A stretch of DNA of 64,000 nucleotides from Abiotrophia sp938010525 (GTDB lineage Bacteria; Bacillota; Bacilli; Lactobacillales; Aerococcaceae). The translations under genes were made by a program, and so were the position numbers. The stretch lies in contig NZ_CALLVK010000021.1 of assembly GCF_938010525.1 (NCBI RefSeq), positions 1-64,000 of the forward strand, written 5' to 3'. Each line of letters opens with the position of its first letter. Position 1 is the stretch's first letter. Under the pieces are notes generated by a model. The model was not told the DNA's origin and ran no database searches. It was given only the letters and a program-made list of their open reading frames with translations. Below, piece by piece: positions 14,949 to 23,350 of this stretch.

Positions 14949-16247
14949 TTATTTTGCTTCTTCGTAGGTAGCTTGCGCTTGTTCTACGTAGCTGTCCACT
15001 AATTCTTTTACATCACCTTGGCCAGACAATACCCCTTGGAGCATTGGGAACCAAAGTGGACGCATTTTAGCGTAACCTGGAATGGTGTTGTAGTATGCAC
15101 CGAAGTGATCTGATAAGCCTTCAGCAAACTTCAACTCTTCGTTGTCGTAGAGGCCTTTCACGCCTTTTTGAGCAGAGAAGTTACCAGTTGCTTTCAAAGT
15201 ACGAGTACCCCATTCTGGATCGTTAATCATGAAGTCTACAAATTTTTGAGCGGCTTCAATCTTCTTGTCGTCACCGTTATCGAAGACTGCAGGCCCTGCT
15301 ACTAAGTATTCATACTTAGGTGATTTGTTAGCATTAGGGAATGGTAAGAAGCGAACGTTTAAGTCTTCTACTGATTTCCATTGTGCGTAGAGACCTGGAC
15401 TTGCCAAGATGCTTAATGGAGACTTACCAGACTTGAAGTATTCCAAAGCATCTTTTGCTTCTAAAGCAGCCCCTTGACCGATAATGCCTTTAGGTGCTTG
15501 TTCGCGAATCCATTGAAGGGCTTTTACCCCGTTTTCGTCATTGATGATGTATTTATTCACTTCATCGTTAGTAATCCAAGAACCGTATAAGTTTGAAACA
15601 AAGGCACGAGGACCTTGGTCACCAGCTGCAGATTTAGCATATACAACGGTTGGAATTAGGTCTTTGTCTTTTTCTTGAACTGCTTCTAAGAATTTTTGGA
15701 ATTCTTCAGGAGTCCAGTTACGACCTTCTTTTTCGAATGGCAAGAGATCTGTCACACCTAATTTATCAGTCAACTTAGTGTTAACTGCCATCAAGAATGG
15801 TGCAATCCCTTGTGGATAGAGGTATAATTCGTTTTCGAAGGAGCTAGCCTTAACAGCTGATTCATTTAATTTTGAAGTGTCAACGTCTTTGAATGGTGCC
15901 AAGTAACCCTTGCTTGCCCAGTCGATGACACGACCTGGTGCATCATAGATTACGTCAGGGTTGGTCTTAGATTGGATTGCTGTTTCAATTTTAGCTGGAC
16001 CGTCTGTGAAGTCGATTTTTTGGTATTCAACTTTGATGCCTGGGTTCTTAGCTTCAAAAGCTTTAATCAAGGCTGCATCGTATTCTTCAGAAGTCTTGAA
16101 TTCTGAGTCGCTGGTAAAGTTAGGGAAGTTCCAGTATTTGATGGTTACTGTCTCTTCAGCACGCACATCGGCTGGTACCGCTGTCACAACTGTGTTTAAT
16201 AAAATCCCGCAAGATAAAGCAGCTGCAAAAACTTTTGATAATTTCAT
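14949..16247 (-). CDS. ABC sugar-binding protein, sialic acid uptake
   Basis: This 432-residue extracellular solute-binding protein belongs to the CUT1 (family 1) group. The mature part starts near EETVTIKYWNFPNF, and residues such as DVIYDAPGRVIDWASKGYL and GPAVFDNGDDKKIEAAQKFVDF fit the two-lobe fold. The signal peptide is odd: the only Cys (MKLSKVFAAALSC) is too close to the N-terminus and lacks a good lipobox, while PADVRA looks like a signal peptidase I site. It may therefore be free or held by other means. The start overlaps the regulator stop by ATGA. Confidence 0.9.
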   Translation of the reverse strand: MKLSKVFAAALSCGILLNTVVTAVPADVRAEETVTIKYWNFPNFTSDSEFKTSEEYDAALIKAFEAKNPGIKVEYQKIDFTDGPAKIETAIQSKTNPDVIYDAPGRVIDWASKGYLAPFKDVDTSKLNESAVKASSFENELYLYPQGIAPFLMAVNTKLTDKLGVTDLLPFEKEGRNWTPEEFQKFLEAVQEKDKDLIPTVVYAKSAAGDQGPRAFVSNLYGSWITNDEVNKYIINDENGVKALQWIREQAPKGIIGQGAALEAKDALEYFKSGKSPLSILASPGLYAQWKSVEDLNVRFLPFPNANKSPKYEYLVAGPAVFDNGDDKKIEAAQKFVDFMINDPEWGTRTLKATGNFSAQKGVKGLYDNEELKFAEGLSDHFGAYYNTIPGYAKMRPLWFPMLQGVLSGQGDVKELVDSYVEQAQATYEEAK

Positions 16248-17077
16248 GATGGTTCCCCCATTTGTAATTTTTGATTGATAGAAGTAATTTCTTGAATGGT
16301 CTTCTGCATATTCTGATTGAAGACTGGTTCTTCCAACATCATCAGGGTAATGATGTCGATAAGGAAAAAAATTGGTAGTTGAGTGTTGACAAAAAACTCA
16401 CTATTGACAAAACGACTGTTATGTACCAGAAGGGTCTCATCAGCTAGCTTAGCTAAACTACTTCCCTTCATGCTAGTTATGGCCACCAAAATGGCGCCAT
16501 TTTGCTTGGCATTGCCTAAAGCATCAATCACATCCTTTGTTTCACCAGAATTACTAATGGCAATTACCACGTCACTAGAACGTGTCACCGTACTGGAGAT
16601 AATCATCATATGTGAGTCCGTCTCGCTCGTGGCTGGTAGTCCCATACGCGAAAGGCGAATAGCCAATTCCCGAGCCGTTAACCCCGAGGATCCCATCCCA
16701 TAAACCATGATTCGGTTGGCCTGAGAGAGAACTTGAATTAACTGACGGAGCTGATATTCTGATTGTAATTCTGACGTTCGTTGAATGATACGGTTATAGA
16801 ATTCACTAACCGTATCGAACATATCATGTTTCTGGTGATTACTTGCCGACTCCCCTTCACTGGCTTGCAGTTGAATTTTCAAATCGACAAAGCTCTCACA
16901 CCCTACTTTACGGCAAAAGCGTGTAATGGTTGCGGCTGAAACACCTGTTTCTTTGGCCATCTCGCTAATGGTAATGTTAGTAAAATAGGGACTTTCTTGC
17001 ATAATATAGGTTGCAAGGAGCTGTTCCTTTGGTGATAGATGAACGAAGTTGGCTTCAATTCGCTCTAATACTCCCAT
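16244..17077 (-). CDS. MurR/RpiR family regulator of the sialic-acid operon
   Basis: This 277-residue regulator has an N-terminal HTH_6 domain (about 1-77, with EMAKETGVSAATITRFCRKVG as the recognition region) and a SIS sugar-phosphate domain (about 125-250, with VYGMGSSGLTARELAIRLSRMG and AISNSGETKDVIDAL). Its place inside the operon argues that it is the NanR-type regulator sensing ManNAc-6-phosphate or a related sugar phosphate. Candidate operators are the GAAAA-N3-TTTTC repeats at the promoter. It overlaps the binding-protein start by four bases. Confidence 0.92.
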   Translation of the reverse strand: MGVLERIEANFVHLSPKEQLLATYIMQESPYFTNITISEMAKETGVSAATITRFCRKVGCESFVDLKIQLQASEGESASNHQKHDMFDTVSEFYNRIIQRTSELQSEYQLRQLIQVLSQANRIMVYGMGSSGLTARELAIRLSRMGLPATSETDSHMMIISSTVTRSSDVVIAISNSGETKDVIDALGNAKQNGAILVAITSMKGSSLAKLADETLLVHNSRFVNSEFFVNTQLPIFFLIDIITLMMLEEPVFNQNMQKTIQEITSINQKLQMGEPS

Positions 17078-17089
17078 GGGATCACATCC

Positions 17090-17974
17090 TTATTGAGTTA
17101 GCTTAATGAGTTGAGATAGCGCACCTAACATTCCAGCATCATTACCTGACTGGGCTGGTCGAATCTCTGTTGTGAGGAAGCGAGGATCAATCACACGTTG
17201 CTCCAAGATTGCCATTAGACGTGGCATAATGAGATCAGCACGCGCTAGAATTCCTCCCCCTAGGACAAGGACTTCTGGATTCAGCAGATAAATCGCTGAT
17301 AAAAGTCCGGTGGCTAAATGATTTAGAAATTGGTCGAGTACTTGGCTTAAGACTGGATCTCCTGTTGCTTCCAAGCGGTCAAAGAAGGCTTCCCCACTGA
17401 GATTTTCGCCTGTCGCTTGAGCCGCCTGTTCTAACAAAGCGGTTGTTGAAGCTAATTCCTGAAAGGCTGCTTTGCCAATAGGCAAGTAGCCCACCTCTCC
17501 GGCCATGTCGCTCACACCGGTTAGCAGTTGTCCATCTAAAACAATGGCTCCCCCTACACCTGTACCAATCGTAAAGCATATCATGGACTTAGGTGGCTGG
17601 CCTGTTCGACTGGCTTGCCAGTATTCACCCAAACAAGCTGCGTTCACATCGTTTACCACATAGCAAGGCAGACCAGTGAGTGCTTCCACTTCAGCTTTCA
17701 GTGGCGTCCCCGTATAACCTGGGATAGTGGGCCCTGCAAATCGTATAGACCCGTCACGAGAATCAACCACTCCAGCAGTTGAAATCGCCACGCCCGATAG
17801 GCTCTCCTGGGATTGAACCTGCTTGGTAATCGAAAGAACTTGTTGCAATATCTGGTTAGAATACTGGTCAACGCTAGTTTTGACCTTCTGAGTCTGGCCT
17901 AGCGCTTCCCCCTTTTCATTGAAAAGACCATATTTAATGAAGGTCCCGCCAATATCAAAGCACAAGTAATTCAT
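17090..17974 (-). CDS. nanK: ROK family N-acetylmannosamine kinase
   Basis: This kinase of about 294 residues phosphorylates ManNAc to ManNAc-6-phosphate. The ATP motif CFDIGGTFIKYG is at the N-terminus, the catalytic Asp lies in VVNDVNAACLGEY, and GTGVGGAIVLDG and the LGGGI motif follow. The usual ROK zinc motif (CxCGxxGCxE after GEVG) is absent: the segment reads GEVGYLPIGKAAFQ. The ATG at 17972-17974 is preferred because the earlier in-frame GTG is part of the GAGAGGTG ribosome site. It is the first gene of the operon. Confidence 0.92.
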   Translation of the reverse strand: MNYLCFDIGGTFIKYGLFNEKGEALGQTQKVKTSVDQYSNQILQQVLSITKQVQSQESLSGVAISTAGVVDSRDGSIRFAGPTIPGYTGTPLKAEVEALTGLPCYVVNDVNAACLGEYWQASRTGQPPKSMICFTIGTGVGGAIVLDGQLLTGVSDMAGEVGYLPIGKAAFQELASTTALLEQAAQATGENLSGEAFFDRLEATGDPVLSQVLDQFLNHLATGLLSAIYLLNPEVLVLGGGILARADLIMPRLMAILEQRVIDPRFLTTEIRPAQSGNDAGMLGALSQLIKLTQ

Positions 17975-18006
17975 CCAATTTGTCACCTCTCTTTCTGTCT
18001 TTCAAC

Positions 18007-18020
18007 TGATTACGCTTTCA
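18007..18020 (-). promoter_or_regulatory. cre-like site at nanK promoter
   Basis: TGATTACGCTTTCA matches 12 of 14 positions of the CcpA operator consensus TGWAANCGNTNWCA. It lies at the predicted transcription start, where CcpA would repress. Confidence 0.6.
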
Positions 18021-18047
18021 TTATACACTAAAGAAAATATTTTTCAA
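18020..18047 (-). promoter_or_regulatory. promoter of the sialic-acid operon
   Basis: On the minus strand TTGAAA (18042-18047) and a perfect TATAAT (18020-18025) are spaced by 16 bases. It is the only convincing promoter found in the operon and would drive nanK through the sialidase gene. Confidence 0.75.
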
Positions 18048-18073
18048 GTGTTTTTATTAAGAAAATTATTTTC
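18033..18073. promoter_or_regulatory. two GAAAA-N3-TTTTC repeats, candidate RpiR operators
   Basis: GAAAATATTTTTC (18033-18045) and GAAAATTATTTTC (18061-18073) share perfect five-base arms and a three-base spacer, 28 bases apart. The first overlaps the -35 and spacer, the second lies just upstream. The region is A+T-rich, so chance matches are possible. Confidence 0.5.
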
Positions 18074-18240
18074 ATAGCTGATTTTCTGACAGCTCCATTT
18101 TTAGATATTGTAGCCATGGCATTTACATGAAATTACCACCTATTTTTCATTGATTTACATCCGTTCTTCTAGCTGTTTTTATCTTCCTTTTCCAAAATCA
18201 GCAGATTAACTACCCTATTTTTAGATTTAAGAGGCAAACT

Positions 18241-18268
18241 AAAAAGGCTAGGAAAGACTCCTAGCCTC
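18241..18268 (-). terminator. terminator of esterase/ATP-grasp unit
   Basis: AGGCTAGGA pairs with TCCTAGCCT and is followed by TTTTTAG on the minus strand, just after the esterase stop. Confidence 0.88.
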
Positions 18269-18275
18269 ATTTATC

Positions 18276-19016
18276 TTATAAACCTAAACGACTCAAGAAA
18301 TATGGCATCTGCACGCGCCACCATGGCCAGTCATGGGCTACATCGCCGCCCCACTCGTCAAACCAAGCAGGCACTCCCTTCATTTCTAGGGCTTCCTTTA
18401 CCTTATAGAAGGATGGCAGACCATCGTGTTCCCAAGGCCCGTGCCCGGTACAGACAATAATATTGGATTGGCGATATTGATCCAGGAACCAAGGATCGTG
18501 TTGGTTGAAGACATAGTCACTTGGCGAATTAGAATAGATTGCCACATCATCGCCATATTCCCCTACAAAGAAACGTGCATCATAGACCCCGCTCAAGGCA
18601 ATCACCCCGCGGAAAACATCTGGATGCTGCAAGAAGAAGTTGAGCGCATGGTATGCCCCCATGCTGCAACCTGTCGTCATCATTGGATCAAACCAGCCCG
18701 TTTTATGCTTAATAAAAGGAATCGCCTCGCTAATGACATAACGCTCATATGCCCGATGCATTTCAGCCCGATCGTGAGGGTATTTCCAATCAGCCAACCA
18801 GCTCTCACTATCCACACTAGCCAAGGTGAAAAATTGAACCCGTCCTGCCTCAATGGAATCGCGACAGGCATCAATCATGCCGAAGTCGGCATATTCATTG
18901 TGGGTTCCACCTGATGAAGGAAAGACCACAATCGGTAAACCCGCGTGACCATAGCGGTTGAGAGGCATTTCGCGATTGAGTTGACCACTCCAGTGACTTA
19001 ACCATTCTACGTGCAT
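18276..19016 (-). CDS. COG4947-type alpha/beta-hydrolase esterase
   Basis: This 246-residue cytoplasmic esterase-D-like hydrolase has a nucleophile elbow TTGCSMGAYHA at about residue 118 (GxSxG with Ser at the centre). Likely partners are Asp near 195-210 and the His in GGDVAHDWPWWR near the C-terminus. The N-terminal MPLNRYGHAGLPIVVFPSSGG with a following EYADFGMID is typical of the COG4947 family. Its substrate is unknown. It starts three bases after the ATP-grasp gene stop, which makes a tight two-gene unit, and ends at its own terminator before the nan promoter. Confidence 0.85.
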   Translation of the reverse strand: MHVEWLSHWSGQLNREMPLNRYGHAGLPIVVFPSSGGTHNEYADFGMIDACRDSIEAGRVQFFTLASVDSESWLADWKYPHDRAEMHRAYERYVISEAIPFIKHKTGWFDPMMTTGCSMGAYHALNFFLQHPDVFRGVIALSGVYDARFFVGEYGDDVAIYSNSPSDYVFNQHDPWFLDQYRQSNIIVCTGHGPWEHDGLPSFYKVKEALEMKGVPAWFDEWGGDVAHDWPWWRVQMPYFLSRLGL

Positions 19017-19019
19017 TTA

Positions 19020-20195
19020 TTATTGTCCTCCTTGTTTCTTGTGTACATAATGACCTACTTCTTCAACTTCTTCTTGCGTATCCGCTAGAATGACTAAGAA
19101 CTCATTCCCCATAATAGCCGAAAAAGCATCTGGCAAGCGGTCGACCATTTTCACACGGTCACCGTATTTTGCTCGGATCTCATCAATATTATGTGCGTAA
19201 GCCAACTCGTCACGACGTGAGATACCTACCCCGTAATGTCGATCATAGCTTGGCGTTTCTTCTAGCCTCCCAGTTACGATATCGGCGTAGATAGCATAGA
19301 GATCACAACCATAAGCATAGTTATAGAGATCGATTGTGTAACCGCCAGCCAGTCGGTTATTATACTCGATGGCCACGTAGTCTCCCTTCTTACGACGGAA
19401 GAATTCGATATGGAAGAAGCGTTCCTTCATCCCAAAGGCCTTAACTGCTGCCTGGCCGTATTCAGCCAACTTAGGCTCTACATCCTTTTGGACAATGTTG
19501 GTGTAATCGCACTGTCCCTCAATCAGTTCTAAGGTTGGCAAGGAATAAACAAAACTTGTTGAGAAGACAATCTGTCCTTTTTCATCAACTAAACCGTCAA
19601 ATGTGCAGAGTTCCGCATCCAAGACATAAGGCTCCACAAAATAGGGAATGGATTGGTCCCACTCGGACAAGAAGGTTGCAACATCTTCTTTTGTCTCAAG
19701 TCGATAGGTTGCTGCAGTCCCTACTCCACGGTCAGGTTTTGCTACTGCAGGGAGGCCAGCTTCCTTCAAAGCTTTATTGAGTTGACTTTCATTCTTGATT
19801 AGATAACCTGGCACCACTGGAACGCCAGCTTTCTCAAATAACTTCTTCATTTTTGACTTATACTTGGTTTTTTCTAAGTCACGAGGTTTGACCCCAGGTA
19901 CGTTGAATTGCTCACGCAAAGCAGCATCTAACTCTAGCCAGTATTCGTTATTAGATTCCAGACGATCGATTGGCCCATGCTTATAAATTAAGAAAGCTAC
20001 AGCACGCTTCACTTCATCAAGGTTTTCCATATCATCGACACGGTAGTATTCAGTGAGGCTTTCACGTAACTCTGGTGAGAGCCAGTCATAGGGCTCTGTG
20101 CCAATCCCCAATACATTCACACCACGTTCTTTAAGTCGAATTGCGAAATTCTGGAGGTTTTTAGGGAAATGGGGGGACATCATCAAGTAATTCAT
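19020..20195 (-). CDS. ATP-grasp enzyme paired with esterase
   Basis: This 391-residue protein has an ATP-grasp domain at about 110-310. It includes the adenine/phosphate segment VPGYLI and PAVAKPDRGVGTAATYRL, and the metal-binding HIEFFRRKKGDYVAIEYNNR. The N-terminal domain (MNYLMMSPHFPKNLQNFAIRL) is Rossmann-like, as in carbamoyl-phosphate-synthase-like ligases. Such enzymes join a carboxylate to an amine or other nucleophile through an acyl phosphate. The substrates here are unknown. Tight linkage with the esterase suggests a shared pathway. Confidence 0.85.
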   Translation of the reverse strand: MNYLMMSPHFPKNLQNFAIRLKERGVNVLGIGTEPYDWLSPELRESLTEYYRVDDMENLDEVKRAVAFLIYKHGPIDRLESNNEYWLELDAALREQFNVPGVKPRDLEKTKYKSKMKKLFEKAGVPVVPGYLIKNESQLNKALKEAGLPAVAKPDRGVGTAATYRLETKEDVATFLSEWDQSIPYFVEPYVLDAELCTFDGLVDEKGQIVFSTSFVYSLPTLELIEGQCDYTNIVQKDVEPKLAEYGQAAVKAFGMKERFFHIEFFRRKKGDYVAIEYNNRLAGGYTIDLYNYAYGCDLYAIYADIVTGRLEETPSYDRHYGVGISRRDELAYAHNIDEIRAKYGDRVKMVDRLPDAFSAIMGNEFLVILADTQEEVEEVGHYVHKKQGGQ

Positions 20196-20325
20196 AGTTT
20201 CACCTCAACATAATTATTAAATATAAATTAGAATATCATGTATTTTGAATGAATACAAGTATTAAAGTAAGAAAAGGCCAATTTCTTGATCCAAATGTTC
20301 GGAACGCGTAACAAATGGCATAATA

Positions 20326-20355
20326 AAAAGGCCAGGAAATCTCTTCCTAGCCTTT
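20326..20355 (-). terminator. terminator of upp operon
   Basis: AAGGCCAGGAA pairs with TTCCTAGCCTT (one wobble) and ends in TTTTTATT on the minus strand. Confidence 0.85.
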
Positions 20356-20360
20356 CTTCC

Positions 20361-20999
20361 TTATTTAGTACCAAAAATACGGTCACCCGCATCCCCAAGC
20401 CCTGGCAAGATATAGCCGTGTTCATTGAGTCGCTCATCTAGCGCCGCCATATAGATATCCACATCTGGATGCGCCGCTTGTAAAGCTGCTACCCCTTCTG
20501 GTGCAGCAACCAAACAAGAAAAGGTGATATTTTCTGGCTTGACGCCATACTTTTTCATCAGAAGGTCTAAGGCTGCAATCGCAGAGCCTCCTGTCGCTAA
20601 CATTGGATCCACCACAAAGACATGACGCTCTTCGATATCTTGTGGTAATTTAGCAAAGTATTCAATTGGCTCTAAGGTTTCGTGGTCACGATAGAGACCA
20701 ATATGCCCCACACGTGCAGCAGGCACTAAATCCAAGATCCCATCGACCATGCCCAAGCCAGCTCTTAGGATTGGAATAATCGCCATTTTCTTCCCGGCAA
20801 TCCGCTTTTGAGTGGTCTCAACTAAGGGAGTTTCGATGACCACATCTTCTACTGGCAAATCACGTGTAATCTCATAAGCCATAAGCATAGAGATTTCATT
20901 GGTTACTTCGCGAAAAGCCTTGGTAGAGGTGTTTTTATCACGAATAATGGTTAGTTTGTGCTGAATCAGTGGGTGGTTAATTACTACGCATTTTGCCAT
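20361..20999 (-). CDS. upp: uracil phosphoribosyltransferase
   Basis: This 212-residue pyrimidine salvage enzyme makes UMP from uracil and PRPP. The PRPP motif reads VVDPMLATGGSA near residue 128 and the uracil-binding C-terminus YILPGLGDAGDRIFGTK. The length is typical. It is the last gene of the tdk-prfA-prmC-tsaC-glyA-upp transcript, a common Firmicute order, starting 30 bases after glyA. Confidence 0.97.
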   Translation of the reverse strand: MAKCVVINHPLIQHKLTIIRDKNTSTKAFREVTNEISMLMAYEITRDLPVEDVVIETPLVETTQKRIAGKKMAIIPILRAGLGMVDGILDLVPAARVGHIGLYRDHETLEPIEYFAKLPQDIEERHVFVVDPMLATGGSAIAALDLLMKKYGVKPENITFSCLVAAPEGVAALQAAHPDVDIYMAALDERLNEHGYILPGLGDAGDRIFGTK

Positions 21000-21029
21000 C
21001 TTAGTCTCTCCTTTTCTGAGTCAATCAAT

Positions 21030-22259
21030 TTAAGCTTGATAAAGTGGTAAGCCAGCAACGAGTTCTTTGACTTCTTGACGGATAGCCGCCAATTGGTCGT
21101 CAGAAGCTGTTAAGGTTTTGAGAATCAGACGGGCAACAGTCTGAGCTTGCGCTTCTTTCATGCCGCGCGTCGTAATAGCAGATGTCCCAATCCGAATACC
21201 ACTTGGATCGATGAAGGAACGACTGTCGTTAGGAATCGAATTCTTGTTAACGGTAATCCCTACTTGATCCAGACGCTCTTGGGCCTCTTTCCCTGTCACA
21301 CCCAGTGGTGTCACATCAAGATTGAAGAGGTGGTTATCCGTCCCACCAGATACGACACGCAGAGGACTTTCTAAGAAAACCTCCACCATGGCTTGAGCGT
21401 TCTTAATCACCTGCGCTGCATAAGTCTTGAAACTTGGTTGCAAGGCTTCCAAGAGGGCAACCGCCTTAGCGGCTACTACATGCTCCAGTGGCCCCCCTTG
21501 AATGCCTGGGAAAATAGCCATATTGAGTTGTTTAGCATACTGTGCCTTAGCTAAAATCAAGCCGCCACGAGGGCCCCGTAAGGTTTTATGGGTCGTCGTT
21601 GTTACCACATCCGCATAAGGCACTGGGTTAGGATGGAGACCTGCCGCAACTAAGCCAGCAATATGGGCCATATCCACAAAGTAGATAGCCCCTACTTTCT
21701 TAGCAATTTGACCAATACGTTCAAAGTCAATGGTCCGGGAATAAGCAGATGCCCCTGCAATAATCATCTTAGGTTTTACAGCCTCAGCCTGAGCTTCTAG
21801 CGCTTGATAATCAATCAATTCAGTAACAGGGTCTACACCATAAGCATGCATCTCATAAGACTGGCCAGAGAAATTAACAGGCGAACCATGAGTTAAGTGA
21901 CCACCTTGTGACAAATCCATGCCCAAGACACGGTCGCCAACATTGAGGAAAGCTCGGTAAACAGCAAGGTTGGCAGATGAACCAGAGTGGGGTTGTACGT
22001 TGGCATATTCCGCACCAAAAAGTTCTTTCGCTCGATCAATCGCTGCTTGTTCAATGACATCAATGTATTCACAGCCACCATAATAGCGTCGGCCAGGATA
22101 GCCTTCAGCATACTTGTTGGTTAAGACACTTCCTTGTGCCTTAAGGACTGCAGGTGAAACAAAGTTCTCTGAGGCAATCAACTCGATTCCTTCTAATTGT
22201 CGCCGTTCTTCACGCTCGATGGTCTCAAAGACCAAGGCATCATGTAAACTTTCAGTCAT
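21030..22259 (-). CDS. glyA: serine hydroxymethyltransferase
   Basis: This 409-residue PLP enzyme converts serine and tetrahydrofolate to glycine and methylene-tetrahydrofolate, the main one-carbon source. The PLP lysine lies in VVTTTTHKTLRGPRGG near residue 226. The N-terminal IELIASENFVSPAVL and the YAEGYPGRRYYGGCE segment are family signatures. AAGGAGGTT sets the start. It is co-transcribed with tsaC upstream and upp downstream. Confidence 0.97.
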   Translation of the reverse strand: MTESLHDALVFETIEREERRQLEGIELIASENFVSPAVLKAQGSVLTNKYAEGYPGRRYYGGCEYIDVIEQAAIDRAKELFGAEYANVQPHSGSSANLAVYRAFLNVGDRVLGMDLSQGGHLTHGSPVNFSGQSYEMHAYGVDPVTELIDYQALEAQAEAVKPKMIIAGASAYSRTIDFERIGQIAKKVGAIYFVDMAHIAGLVAAGLHPNPVPYADVVTTTTHKTLRGPRGGLILAKAQYAKQLNMAIFPGIQGGPLEHVVAAKAVALLEALQPSFKTYAAQVIKNAQAMVEVFLESPLRVVSGGTDNHLFNLDVTPLGVTGKEAQERLDQVGITVNKNSIPNDSRSFIDPSGIRIGTSAITTRGMKEAQAQTVARLILKTLTASDDQLAAIRQEVKELVAGLPLYQA

Positions 22260-22308
22260 AGGTAACCTCCTTGTGGTTGGCTCCTGCCAACCTATGTTCT
22301 GCCTTCTA

Positions 22309-23331
22309 TTATAACATACTTGTAGCCGCTTTGTTCAAACGATTCATGTAGGCATGATATTTTTCTGATTCTAGCACTGCTTGAGCTAAAATCCAATCAC
22401 AATCACTCGCTTCCAAAGCCCGCAGGCCGGCATATAGTTGACGGGTAGCACTGGCCGCATCATTAGGCTGACCTAAAGAGTAGGTCGCTACAACTGGACT
22501 TTGCTGACCTAAGGCTTGGATAATAGCATCATCTGCCAACAAACCGACGCTTCCTCCCTTAGCAACTAGCTTTGCATGAAGGTTGGCGAGACCTTCAGAA
22601 GACTCAAACAAAAACACAGCTTGTTTAGGGCTATAATGGCGATACTTAACGCCTGGTGATTGGAGCTGAGGAGCAGCTAATTGCTCTGCTACTGAAAATT
22701 CTTGAACCTTTGGACATACTTGCTTCAGCATGGACTGGGTGATAGCACCTGGCCGTAAAATGATTAAACGGTCTGACATAGGGCGGACCACCGTCGACTC
22801 CACTCCGATCTGGGCTTGATCCGTATCCCCAGCCACTACGCCAGCGATGACTCCATCAAAATCCTGCATGACATGGTCGACGCTTGTTGGACTAGGTTTG
22901 CCCGATAAGTTAGCGCTTGGCCCAACTAGCGGCGCCCCCACTAAGTCGATTAGACGTAAGGCTGAATGCTGGTTAGGCATACGAAAGGCAACCGTTTCTT
23001 GGCCATTATTAACGTTTGCCGGAAAGACACCTGCTTTGACAGGCAAAATAATGGTCAAAGGCCCCGGCCAAAAGCGCTCCATTAAATCCTTAGCCAATTT
23101 AGGCACCTCTGCCGCATAGTCCAAGACTTGTTGGGCATCCTTGACATGAACAATGAGTGGGTTATCACTAGGACGACCTTTAGCTTGAAAGACCTTAGCA
23201 ACTGCTTGTTCCTTAGTCGCGATGGCGCCTAAACCATAAACTGTCTCGGTAGGAAAGGCGACTAGCTCACCTCTTCTTAAGAGAGCGGCCGCTTCATCCA
23301 ATTCTCCCAAACGAAATTTCTGGGTTAACAT
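22309..23331 (-). CDS. L-threonylcarbamoyladenylate synthase (TsaC/Sua5)
   Basis: This enzyme joins threonine, bicarbonate and ATP to form threonylcarbamoyl-AMP, the first step of the t6A37 modification of ANN-decoding tRNAs. At 340 residues it is the long Sua5 form: a YrdC domain (about 1-200, with PTETVYGLGAIA, KGRPSDNPLIVHV and GPSANLSGKPSPTS) plus a C-terminal Sua5 domain that opens after SPGVKYRHYSP. It lies between prmC and glyA, as in many Firmicutes. Confidence 0.95.
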   Translation of the reverse strand: MLTQKFRLGELDEAAALLRRGELVAFPTETVYGLGAIATKEQAVAKVFQAKGRPSDNPLIVHVKDAQQVLDYAAEVPKLAKDLMERFWPGPLTIILPVKAGVFPANVNNGQETVAFRMPNQHSALRLIDLVGAPLVGPSANLSGKPSPTSVDHVMQDFDGVIAGVVAGDTDQAQIGVESTVVRPMSDRLIILRPGAITQSMLKQVCPKVQEFSVAEQLAAPQLQSPGVKYRHYSPKQAVFLFESSEGLANLHAKLVAKGGSVGLLADDAIIQALGQQSPVVATYSLGQPNDAASATRQLYAGLRALEASDCDWILAQAVLESEKYHAYMNRLNKAATSML

Positions 23332-23350
23332 TTTAGGCGGTCATCTCCTT

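Noticed and set aside
18426..18914. 162-residue frame opposite the esterase gene
   Set aside because: It is fully antisense to a clear alpha/beta hydrolase with an intact active site and strong coding signs.
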